This document shows positions 51,609-59,616 of a DNA stretch of 64,000 nucleotides, one piece after another. The first letter of the stretch is position 1; each line of letters begins with the position of its first letter. The stretch comes from Microbacterium helvum (GTDB taxonomy: Bacteria; Actinomycetota; Actinomycetes; Actinomycetales; Microbacteriaceae). The position numbers and the translations under genes were made by a program. The notes under the pieces are model-generated. The model saw only the letters and a program-made list of their open reading frames with translations, was not told the DNA's origin and did not search any database. The stretch spans positions 1 to 64,000 of the forward strand of contig NZ_JACXZS010000015.1 in NCBI RefSeq assembly GCF_014779795.1, read 5' to 3'.

Positions 51609-52556
51609 ATGCCGCAAACGACAGCGCGAAGCGAAGAACCAGGACGACCGCGACTCTGGGCCGTCGTGGGCGCCACCGGCACGGGCAAGACGTCGCTGTC
51701 GCTCGACCTCGCCGAGGCGCTTGCTGACCGGGGGCGCGCGGCCGAGATCGTGAACGCCGACGCGATGCAGCTGTACCGCGGCATGGACATCGGAACGGCC
51801 AAGCTGCCGGTCGGCGAGCGGCGCGGCATCCCTCACCACCTCTTCGACGCGCTCGAGGTGACCGACGAGGCGGCGGTGGCCTGGTATCAGGATGCCTCCC
51901 GCGCGGTCGTGCGCGGCATCCATTCCCGCGGAGCGGACGCGATCCTCGTGGGCGGCTCGGGACTGTACGCGTCGAGCGTGCTGTTCGATTTCCGCTTTCC
52001 GCCGCGCGACGAAGCGGTGCGCGCACGTCTGGAGGCGGAGCTCGAAGAGTCGGGCCCCGGAGCGCTGTTCGCGCGCTTGCGCGACCTCGACCCCGCGACC
52101 GCCGAGCGGGTCGACCCCCGCAACGGACGCCGCATCGTGCGCGCGCTGGAGGTGCTCGAACTGGGGGAGCGCACGCACGGTGCCGCGCTGCCCGAAGCGC
52201 CCGTCCTGTGGCATCGCGATACCCGCATCGTCGCCGTCGGTGTGCCGCGTGACGAGCTCGTGGCGCGGCTCGACGCGCGGGTCGAGGGCATGTGGCGCGA
52301 CGGGATCCTCGACGAGGTGCGGGAGCTGCGGACGCACGGCCTCGAAGACGGGGTGACGGCCCGGCGCGCCATCGGCTATGCGCAGGCGCTCGCCCAGCTG
52401 GCCGGCAACCTCACCGAGGCCGAGGCGATCGCCGAGACCCAGGCGCTCACGCGCCGCTACGCGCGACGCCAGGTGTCGTGGTTCAAGAGATACGACGGCG
52501 CGCGGTGGGTGGAGTCGGGAGCGGATGCCGGCGGCCTGGCAGACTCGTGGACATGA
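51609..52556 (+). CDS. miaA: tRNA dimethylallyltransferase
   Basis: A 315-aa MiaA that prenylates A37 of tRNA, the substrate for MiaB. The P-loop is VVGATGTGKTSLSLDLAE, then EIVNADAMQLYRGMDIGTAK, ILVGGSGLYASSVL and the C-terminal YARRQVSWFKRY. The ATG at 51609 follows miaB by 76 bases; TAGGGC (51598-51603) is a weak -10 candidate, so read-through is also possible. The stop overlaps the next gene as ATGA. Confidence 0.97.
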   Translation: MPQTTARSEEPGRPRLWAVVGATGTGKTSLSLDLAEALADRGRAAEIVNADAMQLYRGMDIGTAKLPVGERRGIPHHLFDALEVTDEAAVAWYQDASRAVVRGIHSRGADAILVGGSGLYASSVLFDFRFPPRDEAVRARLEAELEESGPGALFARLRDLDPATAERVDPRNGRRIVRALEVLELGERTHGAALPEAPVLWHRDTRIVAVGVPRDELVARLDARVEGMWRDGILDEVRELRTHGLEDGVTARRAIGYAQALAQLAGNLTEAEAIAETQALTRRYARRQVSWFKRYDGARWVESGADAGGLADSWT

Positions 52557-52972
52557 CCCCCGAGATCCGTGCGTTCGAACTCGCCGACACCGAGGACGTC
52601 GTGTCGCTGTGGCAGACGGTCGGGCTCACTCGCCCGTGGAACAACCCGTACCAGGACATCAACCGCAAGCTGAGCGTGCAGCCGGAGCTGTTCCTCGTGG
52701 CCGTCGACGGCGGCGTGGTGGGCACCGTGATGGCCGGCTACGACGGTCACCGCGGCTGGCTGTACTACCTGGCCAGCGCACCCCACCGCCGGGGCGAGGG
52801 GATCGGGCGGCTGCTCGTCGAACGCGCCGAGGAGCTGCTGCTGGAGCTGGGATGCCCCAAGGTGCAGCTCATGGTACGTCCCGACAACGGCATCGCGCGC
52901 GGCTTCTACGACGAGCTCGGCTATGAGCCTTTCGACACCTGGACGACGGGCAAGCGACTGATCGCCGACTGA
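52553..52972 (+). CDS. YpeA-type GNAT acetyltransferase
   Basis: A 139-aa acetyltransferase. The start IRAFELADTEDVVSLWQTVGLTRPWNNP and the IARGFYDELGYEPF end are typical of the YpeA group, with the acetyl-CoA motif APHRRGEGIGRLLVERAEELL. Substrate unknown. The ATG overlaps the miaA stop as ATGA (52553-52556), so it is translated with miaA. It is followed by dapF with its own promoter. Confidence 0.92.
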   Translation: MTPEIRAFELADTEDVVSLWQTVGLTRPWNNPYQDINRKLSVQPELFLVAVDGGVVGTVMAGYDGHRGWLYYLASAPHRRGEGIGRLLVERAEELLLELGCPKVQLMVRPDNGIARGFYDELGYEPFDTWTTGKRLIAD

Positions 52973-53020
52973 GCGAGCCCGCGCGAGCCGGGCCGATCGG
53001 CCCGCCCGTAGACTGGGACG

Positions 53021-53893
53021 ATGCCGCAGACGATCGCGTTCACCAAGGGCCACGGCACCGGCAACGACTTCGTGATCGTCCCGGATCCCGACGGCGCCCT
53101 CGACCTCTCGGACGACCAGGTCGCCGTCCTGTGCGATCGGCGCTTCGGCATCGGCGGCGACGGCATCCTGCGGGTCGTCCGCGCGGCCGCGATCGACGAG
53201 GGCGCGGATGCTGCAGCATCCGGCGCGGAGTGGTTCATGGACTACCGCAACGCCGACGGCTCGAAGGCCGAGATGTGCGGCAACGGCGTGCGCGTCTTCG
53301 TGCGCTACCTCGTCGACGCCGGCTGGGTGGACCTGGATGCCGGTCCCCTCGCGATCGGCACACGCGCGGGGGTCAAGACGGTGACGCGCAACGAGCGCGG
53401 CTACGAGGTGGATCTCGGCGCGTGGCGCGTCGACGAGTCCGAGGTACTGGTGCGCACGCGTGGGGGCGGCGCTCCGCGGCCGGGCGTCGGCATCGACGTC
53501 GGCAACCCCCACGTCGTCGTGGCGCTGCCCGACGAGGCCGAGCTGGAGGGTCTGGACCTCGCGGTGCAGCCGATCCTCAGCCCCGAGCCGCCGCACGGCG
53601 CCAACATCGAGTTCGTGGTGCCCAGCGACCCGCTGGTGCACGAGGGCGTCGGCTCGATCCGCATGCGCGTGTTCGAGCGGGGTGTGGGCGAGACGCTGAG
53701 CTGCGGTACCGGCGTCGCCGCCGCCGCGCTCGCCGTGCGTCACTGGGCCGGTCCCGCCGCGCCCGACCGCTGGGTCGTCGACGTCCCCGGCGGAACGCTG
53801 GGCGTGCGGATGCCGGTGGTCGCGGGGCAGCGGCACGTGCTGCTCTCCGGCCCGGCCACGCTCGTCTACTCGGGTGAGGTCACGCTCGCTTGA
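53021..53893 (+). CDS. dapF: Diaminopimelate epimerase
   Basis: A 290-aa DapF converting LL- to meso-diaminopimelate. Both catalytic cysteines are present, in KAEMCGNGVRVFVRY and ETLSCGTGVAAAAL, each in its half of the pseudo-symmetric fold. GHGTGNDFVIV starts the protein. An Ala-rich insertion before FMDYRNADGS is encoded by the palindrome GGATGCTGCAGCATCC (53206-53221). The ATG at 53021 has TAGACT six bases upstream, and a 14-bp palindrome GGGCCGATCGGCCC (52990-53003) lies just before that box. Confidence 0.97.
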   Translation: MPQTIAFTKGHGTGNDFVIVPDPDGALDLSDDQVAVLCDRRFGIGGDGILRVVRAAAIDEGADAAASGAEWFMDYRNADGSKAEMCGNGVRVFVRYLVDAGWVDLDAGPLAIGTRAGVKTVTRNERGYEVDLGAWRVDESEVLVRTRGGGAPRPGVGIDVGNPHVVVALPDEAELEGLDLAVQPILSPEPPHGANIEFVVPSDPLVHEGVGSIRMRVFERGVGETLSCGTGVAAAALAVRHWAGPAAPDRWVVDVPGGTLGVRMPVVAGQRHVLLSGPATLVYSGEVTLA

Positions 53894-53959
53894 CGAGTCG
53901 CCGCGGGACCCGGCACGATGTCCGGCGGCGGGCGGTGGCTGGATGTCCTGCGCCGGAGG

Positions 53960-54604
53960 TCAGGCGATGACCGGGATGTCCTCGGTGGGGGGCGTGCCCT
54001 GCCGGCGCACCTTCAGCACGCGGAACCCGCGGGCCGTCGCCGAGCGGTGGACGCTGTACCCCGGAGAGAACGTCGCGGCGAGCCAGCGCTGGAGCGAGTC
54101 GGACCCGAGGTTGCGCTGCACGACCAGCCACGCGTCGGCGCGTTCGTCGAGCCGCGGGATCCAGCGCTCGAGCAGCCCGTGGAGCTCGTTCTTGCCGACG
54201 CGGATGGGCGGATTCGAACGGATCGTGCGGAACACGACGTCGTCGGGAACATCATTCGGCAGCGACGCGTTGACGTTGTCGAGGCCGAGCGCCTCGGCGT
54301 TGCGTCGCACGAGGTCGAGGGCGCGCTCGTTGACGTCGACTGCCCAGATCCTGGCGTGCGGCGCCTCGAGCGCGAGGCTCAGTGCGATCGGGCCCCAGCC
54401 GCAGCCCAGATCGAGGAAGTCGCCCCCGGCCGGCGGGGGCGGCGTATTCGCCAGGAGCACGCCGGTTCCCGAGTCGACGTGATCGGGGCTGAAGACGCCG
54501 CCCGCCGTGGTGACGTCGAGGTCACGGCCGGCGAGCCGGACGCGGACACGTCGCAGATTCTCGGGACTGGCGGGGGTCGCACTGAAGTAGTGATCGCCGC
54601 CCAT
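53960..54604 (-). CDS. Class I SAM-dependent methyltransferase (RsmC/MTS-like)
   Basis: A 214-aa methyltransferase. The SAM-binding motif is GGDFLDLGCGWGPIALSLAL and the catalytic NPP motif is IRSNPPIRVGK, as in small-domain N2-guanine methyltransferases acting on rRNA (RsmC/RsmJ-like). HYFSATPASPE at the start matches the MTS domain family. The ATG at 54604 has TAGGCT eight bases upstream (54613-54618). The frame stays open upstream but without conserved residues. It is convergent with dapF and divergent from hflX. Confidence 0.9.
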   Translation of the reverse strand: MGGDHYFSATPASPENLRRVRVRLAGRDLDVTTAGGVFSPDHVDSGTGVLLANTPPPPAGGDFLDLGCGWGPIALSLALEAPHARIWAVDVNERALDLVRRNAEALGLDNVNASLPNDVPDDVVFRTIRSNPPIRVGKNELHGLLERWIPRLDERADAWLVVQRNLGSDSLQRWLAATFSPGYSVHRSATARGFRVLKVRRQGTPPTEDIPVIA

Positions 54605-54727
54605 GGCTGACGAGCCTAGCGGAGGACCCACCCCCGTGCCCACTGGGCGCGACTAGAATTCACGGATGCCTGTGATCGGCCGATGATGGGGCGAAAACCG
54701 GGCATCCACCCACACACGAAGGAACAC

Positions 54728-56248
54728 ATGACGGACACCACCACACCCCGAAGCACCGACGAGACCCCGGTGGACCCGGTGGATCGGGTGCTGTCGCGCG
54801 CCGAAGCGCGGTCCGGGGTGCACGTCTTCGGCGCCGCGCAGGCGCTGCAGGACGAGACCACGATCGGTCGCGCCGACACCGACGGCGAACAGTGGGATCG
54901 GGAGGAGCGCGCAGCGCTGCGGCGTGTGCCCGGACTGTCGACCGAGCTCGAAGACGTCACCGAGGTCGAGTACCGCCAGCTGCGGCTCGAGAACGTCGTG
55001 CTCGTCGGCGTCCACCCGCAGGGTCAGACCGAGGACGCCGAGAACTCGTTGCGCGAGCTCGCGGCGCTCGCCGAGACGGCCGGCGCGGTCGTGCTCGACG
55101 CGGTGCTGCAGCGCCGTCCGCACCCCGACCCGGCGACCTACATCGGCCGCGGCAAGGCGGAGGAGCTGCGCGACATCGTCGCCGCCGTCGGCGCCGACAC
55201 CGTGATCGCCGACACCGAGCTCGCGCCGAGCCAGCGCCGCGCGCTGGAAGACGTCGTCAAGGTCAAGGTCATCGACCGCACGACGGTCATCCTCGACATC
55301 TTCAGCCAGCACGCCAAGAGCCGCGAGGGCAAGGCGCAGGTCGAGCTCGCACAGCTCGAGTACCTGCTCCCGCGCCTGCGCGGCTGGGGCGAGTCGATGA
55401 GCCGTCAGGCCGGTGGCCAGGTCGGCGCCGGCGGGGCGGGCATGGGCTCGCGCGGCCCCGGTGAGACCAAGATCGAGCTCGACCGCCGCCGCATCCGCAC
55501 GAAGATGGCGCAGCTGCGCAAGCAGATCCGCGACTTCGCGCCCGCGCGCGACGCCAAGCGCGCCGAGCGCAAGCGCAACACGATCCCGTCGGTGGCGATC
55601 GCCGGGTACACCAACGCCGGCAAGTCGTCCCTGCTGAACCGCCTGACGAGCGCGGGCGTCCTGGTCGAGAACGCGCTGTTCGCGACGCTGGATGCCACCG
55701 TCCGGCGCTCCGAGACGACCGACGGCCGCGTCTACACGCTGACCGACACGGTCGGCTTCGTGCGCAACCTGCCGCACCAGCTCGTCGAAGCGTTCCGTTC
55801 GACGCTGGAGGAGGTCGGTGGGTCCGACGTCATCATCCACGTCGTGGACGGCTCGCACCCCGACCCCGCCGCTCAGCTGGCGACGGTGCGCGACGTGATC
55901 GGCGACGTGGGCGCTCGCGACATCCCCGAGCTCGTGGTCTTCAACAAGGCCGACCTGGTCGACGATGACACGCGACTGGTGCTGCGCGGGCTCGAGCCCA
56001 AGGCGATCTTCGCGTCCTCGCGCACCGGCGAGGGGATCGAAGAGCTGCGCGCGGCCATCGAGGCGGCGCTGCCGCTGCCGGCCGTCGAGGTGCACGTGCT
56101 CGTGCCGTACGACCGCGGCGACCTGGTGTCGGCCATCCACGAGCAGGGCATGCTGCTGTCGCAGCAGCACGAAGAGGGCGGAACCGCGGTGCACGCCCGT
56201 GTCGGCGAGCACCTCGCATCCCGCCTCGCGCCCTATGTCCGAAGCTGA
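54728..56248 (+). CDS. hflX: GTPase HflX
   Basis: A 506-aa ribosome-splitting GTPase. The HflX N-terminal domain spans about 70-220 (VVLVGVHPQGQTEDAENSLRELAALAETAG, RPHPDPATYIGRGKAEEL). A glycine-rich linker (GGQVGAGGAGMGSRGPGETK) follows, then the G domain with G1 AGYTNAGKSSLLNRL, G3 DTVGFVRNLP and G4 FNKAD. The ATG at 54728 has GAAGGA four bases upstream. TAGAAT at 54654-54659 is the likely -10, giving a leader of about 60 nt. Confidence 0.96.
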   Translation: MTDTTTPRSTDETPVDPVDRVLSRAEARSGVHVFGAAQALQDETTIGRADTDGEQWDREERAALRRVPGLSTELEDVTEVEYRQLRLENVVLVGVHPQGQTEDAENSLRELAALAETAGAVVLDAVLQRRPHPDPATYIGRGKAEELRDIVAAVGADTVIADTELAPSQRRALEDVVKVKVIDRTTVILDIFSQHAKSREGKAQVELAQLEYLLPRLRGWGESMSRQAGGQVGAGGAGMGSRGPGETKIELDRRRIRTKMAQLRKQIRDFAPARDAKRAERKRNTIPSVAIAGYTNAGKSSLLNRLTSAGVLVENALFATLDATVRRSETTDGRVYTLTDTVGFVRNLPHQLVEAFRSTLEEVGGSDVIIHVVDGSHPDPAAQLATVRDVIGDVGARDIPELVVFNKADLVDDDTRLVLRGLEPKAIFASSRTGEGIEELRAAIEAALPLPAVEVHVLVPYDRGDLVSAIHEQGMLLSQQHEEGGTAVHARVGEHLASRLAPYVRS

Positions 56249-56375
56249 AGGTTGGACCGTGCAGGACCACTTGCGCGGTCAACCCGACGACAGCGTGGCA
56301 CTGTTCCGCGCGGTCGAGGCGGGCTGGATCGACGAGGCGTACGCGGTGGGCTGCGGCGCCCACCTCGGCGACTGA
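56235..56375 (+). CDS. Possible 46-aa protein overlapping the hflX end
   Basis: A frame starting at ATG 56235 inside the last codons of hflX reads MSEAEGWTVQDHLRGQPDDS and continues with VALFRAVEAGWIDEAYAVG to a stop at 56375. The composition looks protein-like (hydrophobic residues spaced as in helices). I do not recognise a family. GTCCGAAG offers no ribosome site, so expression would depend on termination at hflX (14-base overlap). It ends 12 bases before the convergent peptidase gene. It may be chance. Confidence 0.3.
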   Translation: MSEAEGWTVQDHLRGQPDDSVALFRAVEAGWIDEAYAVGCGAHLGD

Positions 56376-56387
56376 CCCGGCTCGACG

Positions 56388-58301
56388 TCAGTCGAGGGCG
56401 AGCTTCGGCACACCCGGCGTCTCGAAGCCGAAGACCTGGCCGAGGAACGCCAGTTCTGCCTCGAGCGTCCGCACGATCGTGTCGGCGCGGCGGAAGCCAT
56501 GGCCTTCGCCCTCGAAGGCCAGATAGGCGTGGGCGACGCCGTTCGCCGCGAGCGCGTCGCGCACCGCCTCGGACTGCGATGGCGGCACGACCAGATCCTC
56601 GAGCCCCTGCTCGATGAGCAGCGGCGTGCGCAGGCGGTCGAGGTGCGACAGCGGCGAACGGGCGATGTACAGCGCTTCGGCCTCGGGCCGCGGTCCGACC
56701 ATGCCGTCCAGGTACCGCGCCTCGAAGTCGTGGGTGTCGTCCGCGAGGCGGCGCAGATCAGCGACGCCGTAGCGGCTGATGCCCGCGCCGAAGGCATCCG
56801 AGTTCGTCACGGCGCACAGCACGGTCCAGCCGCCCGCCGATCCGCCGGCGACGGCGATGCGGGCGGGGTCGGCGGCTCCTGCTCTGCCGAGCCCCCGCGC
56901 GGCGGCGACGACGTCGTCCACGTCGACGACGCCCCATTCTCCGAGCAGGCGCTCGCGGTAGGCGCGTCCGTACCCGGTGGATCCGCCGTAGTTGACATCG
57001 AGGACCCCGATCCCGCGGCTGGTCAGGTAGGCGATCTTGCCGGATGCCGCACCTCCGACGTGGTCCGTCGGCCCGCCGTGCACGAACACGACGTACGGCG
57101 GCAGCTCGCCGTCCGGGGCGACGGCATGGGGGTTCCTGGGCGGATAGTCGAACGCGTGCACCGGGCCGTGCGGCCCGGGGAAGGTCACGGCGCGGGGGAG
57201 CGGCATCCATTCGTCCCCCCACGGCGAGGATGCGCCGGCGATCGGTTCGGCATCGTCGGGATGATCGACGTCGACGAGCCACAGGCCCGCGCCGCGTGCG
57301 CTTGCACCCGAGAGCAGAATGCGTGAGCCGCGCACGTCTTCCAGCGACAGGCGCGTGACCGGCTCGACGGGCAGCGCCCGCTCGTCGCCGGCCGGGGCGA
57401 GCACCACGAGCTCGTCACTGCCGTTCGTTCGCACCGCCACGATGCGGCCGTCGTCGAGCACCGAGAACCATCGCGTTCCCAGCACCCACAGCGGTCCGCC
57501 GGTGTCGGCGTCCGCCGGTGCGACAGCAGAGGGGGAGGCTCCGGATACGCGCGTGCGCCACAGGTTCCAGCGGCCGGTGGGGTCGTCCGAGAACACGAGT
57601 TCGTCGTCGCGTGTCCATTCCGGCTGCAGCGGCGACGAACCGCCGCCGGTGAGCGTGCGCCAGGCCTGGACGCGGCCGTCCTCGACGCGGCCGACGCGCA
57701 GCTCGGCGCGGTCCCATGCCATGTGGGGGTGGTCCCATGCGATCCACGCCAGGTGCGTGCCGTCCGGTGAGAGCGCCGGGTGCGCGACGAAGTCGCTGCC
57801 GGCCACGAGCGGATGCGGTCCGGAGCCGTCTGTCGCGACCTCGACGATGGCGCGGGGCGGCACGTCCCGCCCCGTCGTGTGATCCTCGCGCACTGTCAGC
57901 AGTCGGCCGTGCTGCAGTGTCAGCCCGCCGTATCGGACGTCGCCGGCCTCCGGGGTCAGCGGCACCGGGGCGTCGGCGCCGGGATCGAGACGCCACACCC
58001 GCTGGTCGCTCTTCTCCACGAAGTACAGCGTCCCGGCGTCGTCGGCGGTCCACGACCCGCCGCCGTACTCGTGCACGCGTGAGCGGGCGCTCCAGGGCGC
58101 CGGCAGCACCTCGACGACGGATCCGGATGCTGCACGCCGGCGCACGCCGGAACGCCCTGCCTCTTCGGCGATCGATTCGCCCCACCACACGTCGTCGCCG
58201 ACGAACCGGGCGCCTTCGATGCGCGCGGAGGATGCCGACACGTCTGCCGCGGTGAGAGGGGAGGGCCAGCTGCCGTAGGGGGAAGGAGTGGATGAGGTCA
58301 C
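56388..58301 (-). CDS. S9 family prolyl oligopeptidase-like peptidase
   Basis: A 637-aa serine peptidase with an N-terminal beta-propeller (about 20-370) and a C-terminal alpha/beta hydrolase. The catalytic Ser is in VAGGSAGGWT, the Asp in GLEDLVVPPSQ and the His in FEGEGHGF. YVVFVHGGPTDHVGG forms the oxyanion region. No signal peptide, so cytoplasmic; it resembles dipeptidyl/acyl-aminoacyl peptidases. The GTG at 58301 has TAGCGT six bases upstream (58308-58313), a leaderless promoter. It is divergent from the metF-metE leader. Confidence 0.93.
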   Translation of the reverse strand: MTSSTPSPYGSWPSPLTAADVSASSARIEGARFVGDDVWWGESIAEEAGRSGVRRRAASGSVVEVLPAPWSARSRVHEYGGGSWTADDAGTLYFVEKSDQRVWRLDPGADAPVPLTPEAGDVRYGGLTLQHGRLLTVREDHTTGRDVPPRAIVEVATDGSGPHPLVAGSDFVAHPALSPDGTHLAWIAWDHPHMAWDRAELRVGRVEDGRVQAWRTLTGGGSSPLQPEWTRDDELVFSDDPTGRWNLWRTRVSGASPSAVAPADADTGGPLWVLGTRWFSVLDDGRIVAVRTNGSDELVVLAPAGDERALPVEPVTRLSLEDVRGSRILLSGASARGAGLWLVDVDHPDDAEPIAGASSPWGDEWMPLPRAVTFPGPHGPVHAFDYPPRNPHAVAPDGELPPYVVFVHGGPTDHVGGAASGKIAYLTSRGIGVLDVNYGGSTGYGRAYRERLLGEWGVVDVDDVVAAARGLGRAGAADPARIAVAGGSAGGWTVLCAVTNSDAFGAGISRYGVADLRRLADDTHDFEARYLDGMVGPRPEAEALYIARSPLSHLDRLRTPLLIEQGLEDLVVPPSQSEAVRDALAANGVAHAYLAFEGEGHGFRRADTIVRTLEAELAFLGQVFGFETPGVPKLALD

Positions 58302-58379
58302 GCCCCCACGCTACGACCTTGCGACGTGCGCCGTCGCGAAACAGAAGGTCACAGGAACCGCGGGCTCAGGATGATCCGC

Positions 58380-58385
58380 TACGGT
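58380..58385 (+). promoter_or_regulatory. Candidate -10 box of metF-metE
   Basis: TACGGT lies 13 bases before the first arm of the riboswitch-like structure, so transcription would start at about 58392, directly ahead of it. The leader to metF would be about 165 nt. Confidence 0.5.
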
Positions 58386-58397
58386 GGACGCATCGTC

Positions 58398-58496
58398 GCC
58401 CGGTCATGACCGGGCAGGAGCGACAGCCGAGCCCGGCACCCGCCCGCGATGACACCCCGTGCCCCACGGCACGAGCGGTGCCGCGGCCGACCGGGC
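58398..58496 (+). ncRNA. SAM-IV-like riboswitch candidate upstream of metF-metE
   Basis: GCCCGGTC (58398-58405) can pair either with the adjacent GACCGGGC (58408-58415) or with an identical copy at 58489-58496, a switch-like choice. Inside the long pairing are CCGGGC/GCCCGG (58410-58436), GGCACC (58435-58440) pairing with GGTGCC (58477-58482), and the hairpin CGTGCC-CCAC-GGCACG (58458-58473). GGTCATGA followed by a P2-like stem, then GGCACC and GGTGCC, parallels the SAM-IV layout, where GGCAACC and GGTGCC form the core. Context (metF-metE) fits SAM control. One core position differs from the consensus I recall, so the class is tentative. Confidence 0.55.
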
Positions 58497-58556
58497 TTCT
58501 TCCGTCTCGGCTGAGCCCCCTCCCCACAGGTAGCACTGTCCACCCGGAGAGACACG

Positions 58557-59519
58557 ATGTCGATCGATCTGAGCGCACCGCCCGTGCCGATCTCGTTCGA
58601 GGTGTACCCGCCTCGCACCGAGGCGGGATGGCCCGCACTGCACGAGACCATCCGTCACCTCGCGGCTGTCGGCCCCCGGTTCATCTCCGTCACCTACGGC
58701 GCGGGCGGTTCCACCGGCGGGCGTTCGCTCGAACTCCTCACGCACATCCGACGCGAGACCGACGTCGAACCGCTCGCGCACCTCACCTGCGTCGGGAACA
58801 CGTGGGCGGGTGCGAATGCGCTCATCCGGGAGTTCCTGGATGCCGGCATCACGAGCTTCCTCGCGCTGCGCGGCGATCCGCCGGTCGGCACGGCGCAAGA
58901 GGACATGCACCTGGGCGACCTCGCGAGCGCGGCCGAACTCGTGCAGCTGATCGACCGGGTGCAGGCCGAGCGCGAGCCGTACGCCGAAGCGCCGATCCCC
59001 GGCGTCCCCGGGGCCGTTCGTGTGGACCGACGCGCCGGCGTCGACATCGCGGTCGCCGCGTTCCCGCACGGCCACCCGCGCTCCCGCCACGCGACCGAGC
59101 ACATCGACGCCCTGCTGGCGAAAGAGGCGGCGGGTGCCACGCTGGCGATCACGCAGCTGTTCTTCGACGCGGACGACTATCTCGGCTTCGTCGATGCCGC
59201 CCGCACGGCCGGGGTGACGATCCCGATCCTGCCGGGCATCATGCCGATCACCTCTCCGGCGCGACTGCGGCGCACGCTCGAGCTCACCGAGCTCCCGCGA
59301 CCCGCCGCGCTCGCCGCGGCGCTCGAGACCGAGCCGACGACCGAGGGCCAGCGGGCCGTCGGCGTCGCGCATGCTGCCGAGCTCGCCCGGGCGGTCCGCG
59401 ACGGCGGTGCACCCGGCATCCATCTCTACGCCTTCAACAACCACGACATCGTGCTCGGAGTGCTGCAGGACGCCGGGGTCATCGCCTCCGCGCCGCGAAT
59501 CCTCGAACCCGTCCACTGA
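58557..59519 (+). CDS. metF: Methylenetetrahydrofolate reductase
   Basis: A 320-aa flavoprotein reducing methylene- to methyl-tetrahydrofolate, the methyl donor for MetE. ISFEVYPPRTEAGW carries the catalytic Glu, FISVTYGAGGSTGGRS and LAHLTCVGNTWAGAN follow, then FLALRGDPP and TQLFFDADDY. The ATG at 58557 is preceded by CCGGAGAG and by a structured leader resembling a SAM riboswitch. metE follows after 97 bases on the same strand, so the two probably form one unit. Confidence 0.96.
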   Translation: MSIDLSAPPVPISFEVYPPRTEAGWPALHETIRHLAAVGPRFISVTYGAGGSTGGRSLELLTHIRRETDVEPLAHLTCVGNTWAGANALIREFLDAGITSFLALRGDPPVGTAQEDMHLGDLASAAELVQLIDRVQAEREPYAEAPIPGVPGAVRVDRRAGVDIAVAAFPHGHPRSRHATEHIDALLAKEAAGATLAITQLFFDADDYLGFVDAARTAGVTIPILPGIMPITSPARLRRTLELTELPRPAALAAALETEPTTEGQRAVGVAHAAELARAVRDGGAPGIHLYAFNNHDIVLGVLQDAGVIASAPRILEPVH

Positions 59520-59616
59520 GCGCGGTCGCCGCATCCCGTCGGAGGTCCGACGGGTCTCTTCGGCGACCCCGGAAACACCCCATGACCACCCAGCGAGACC
59601 GAAAGAGAGATCCACG

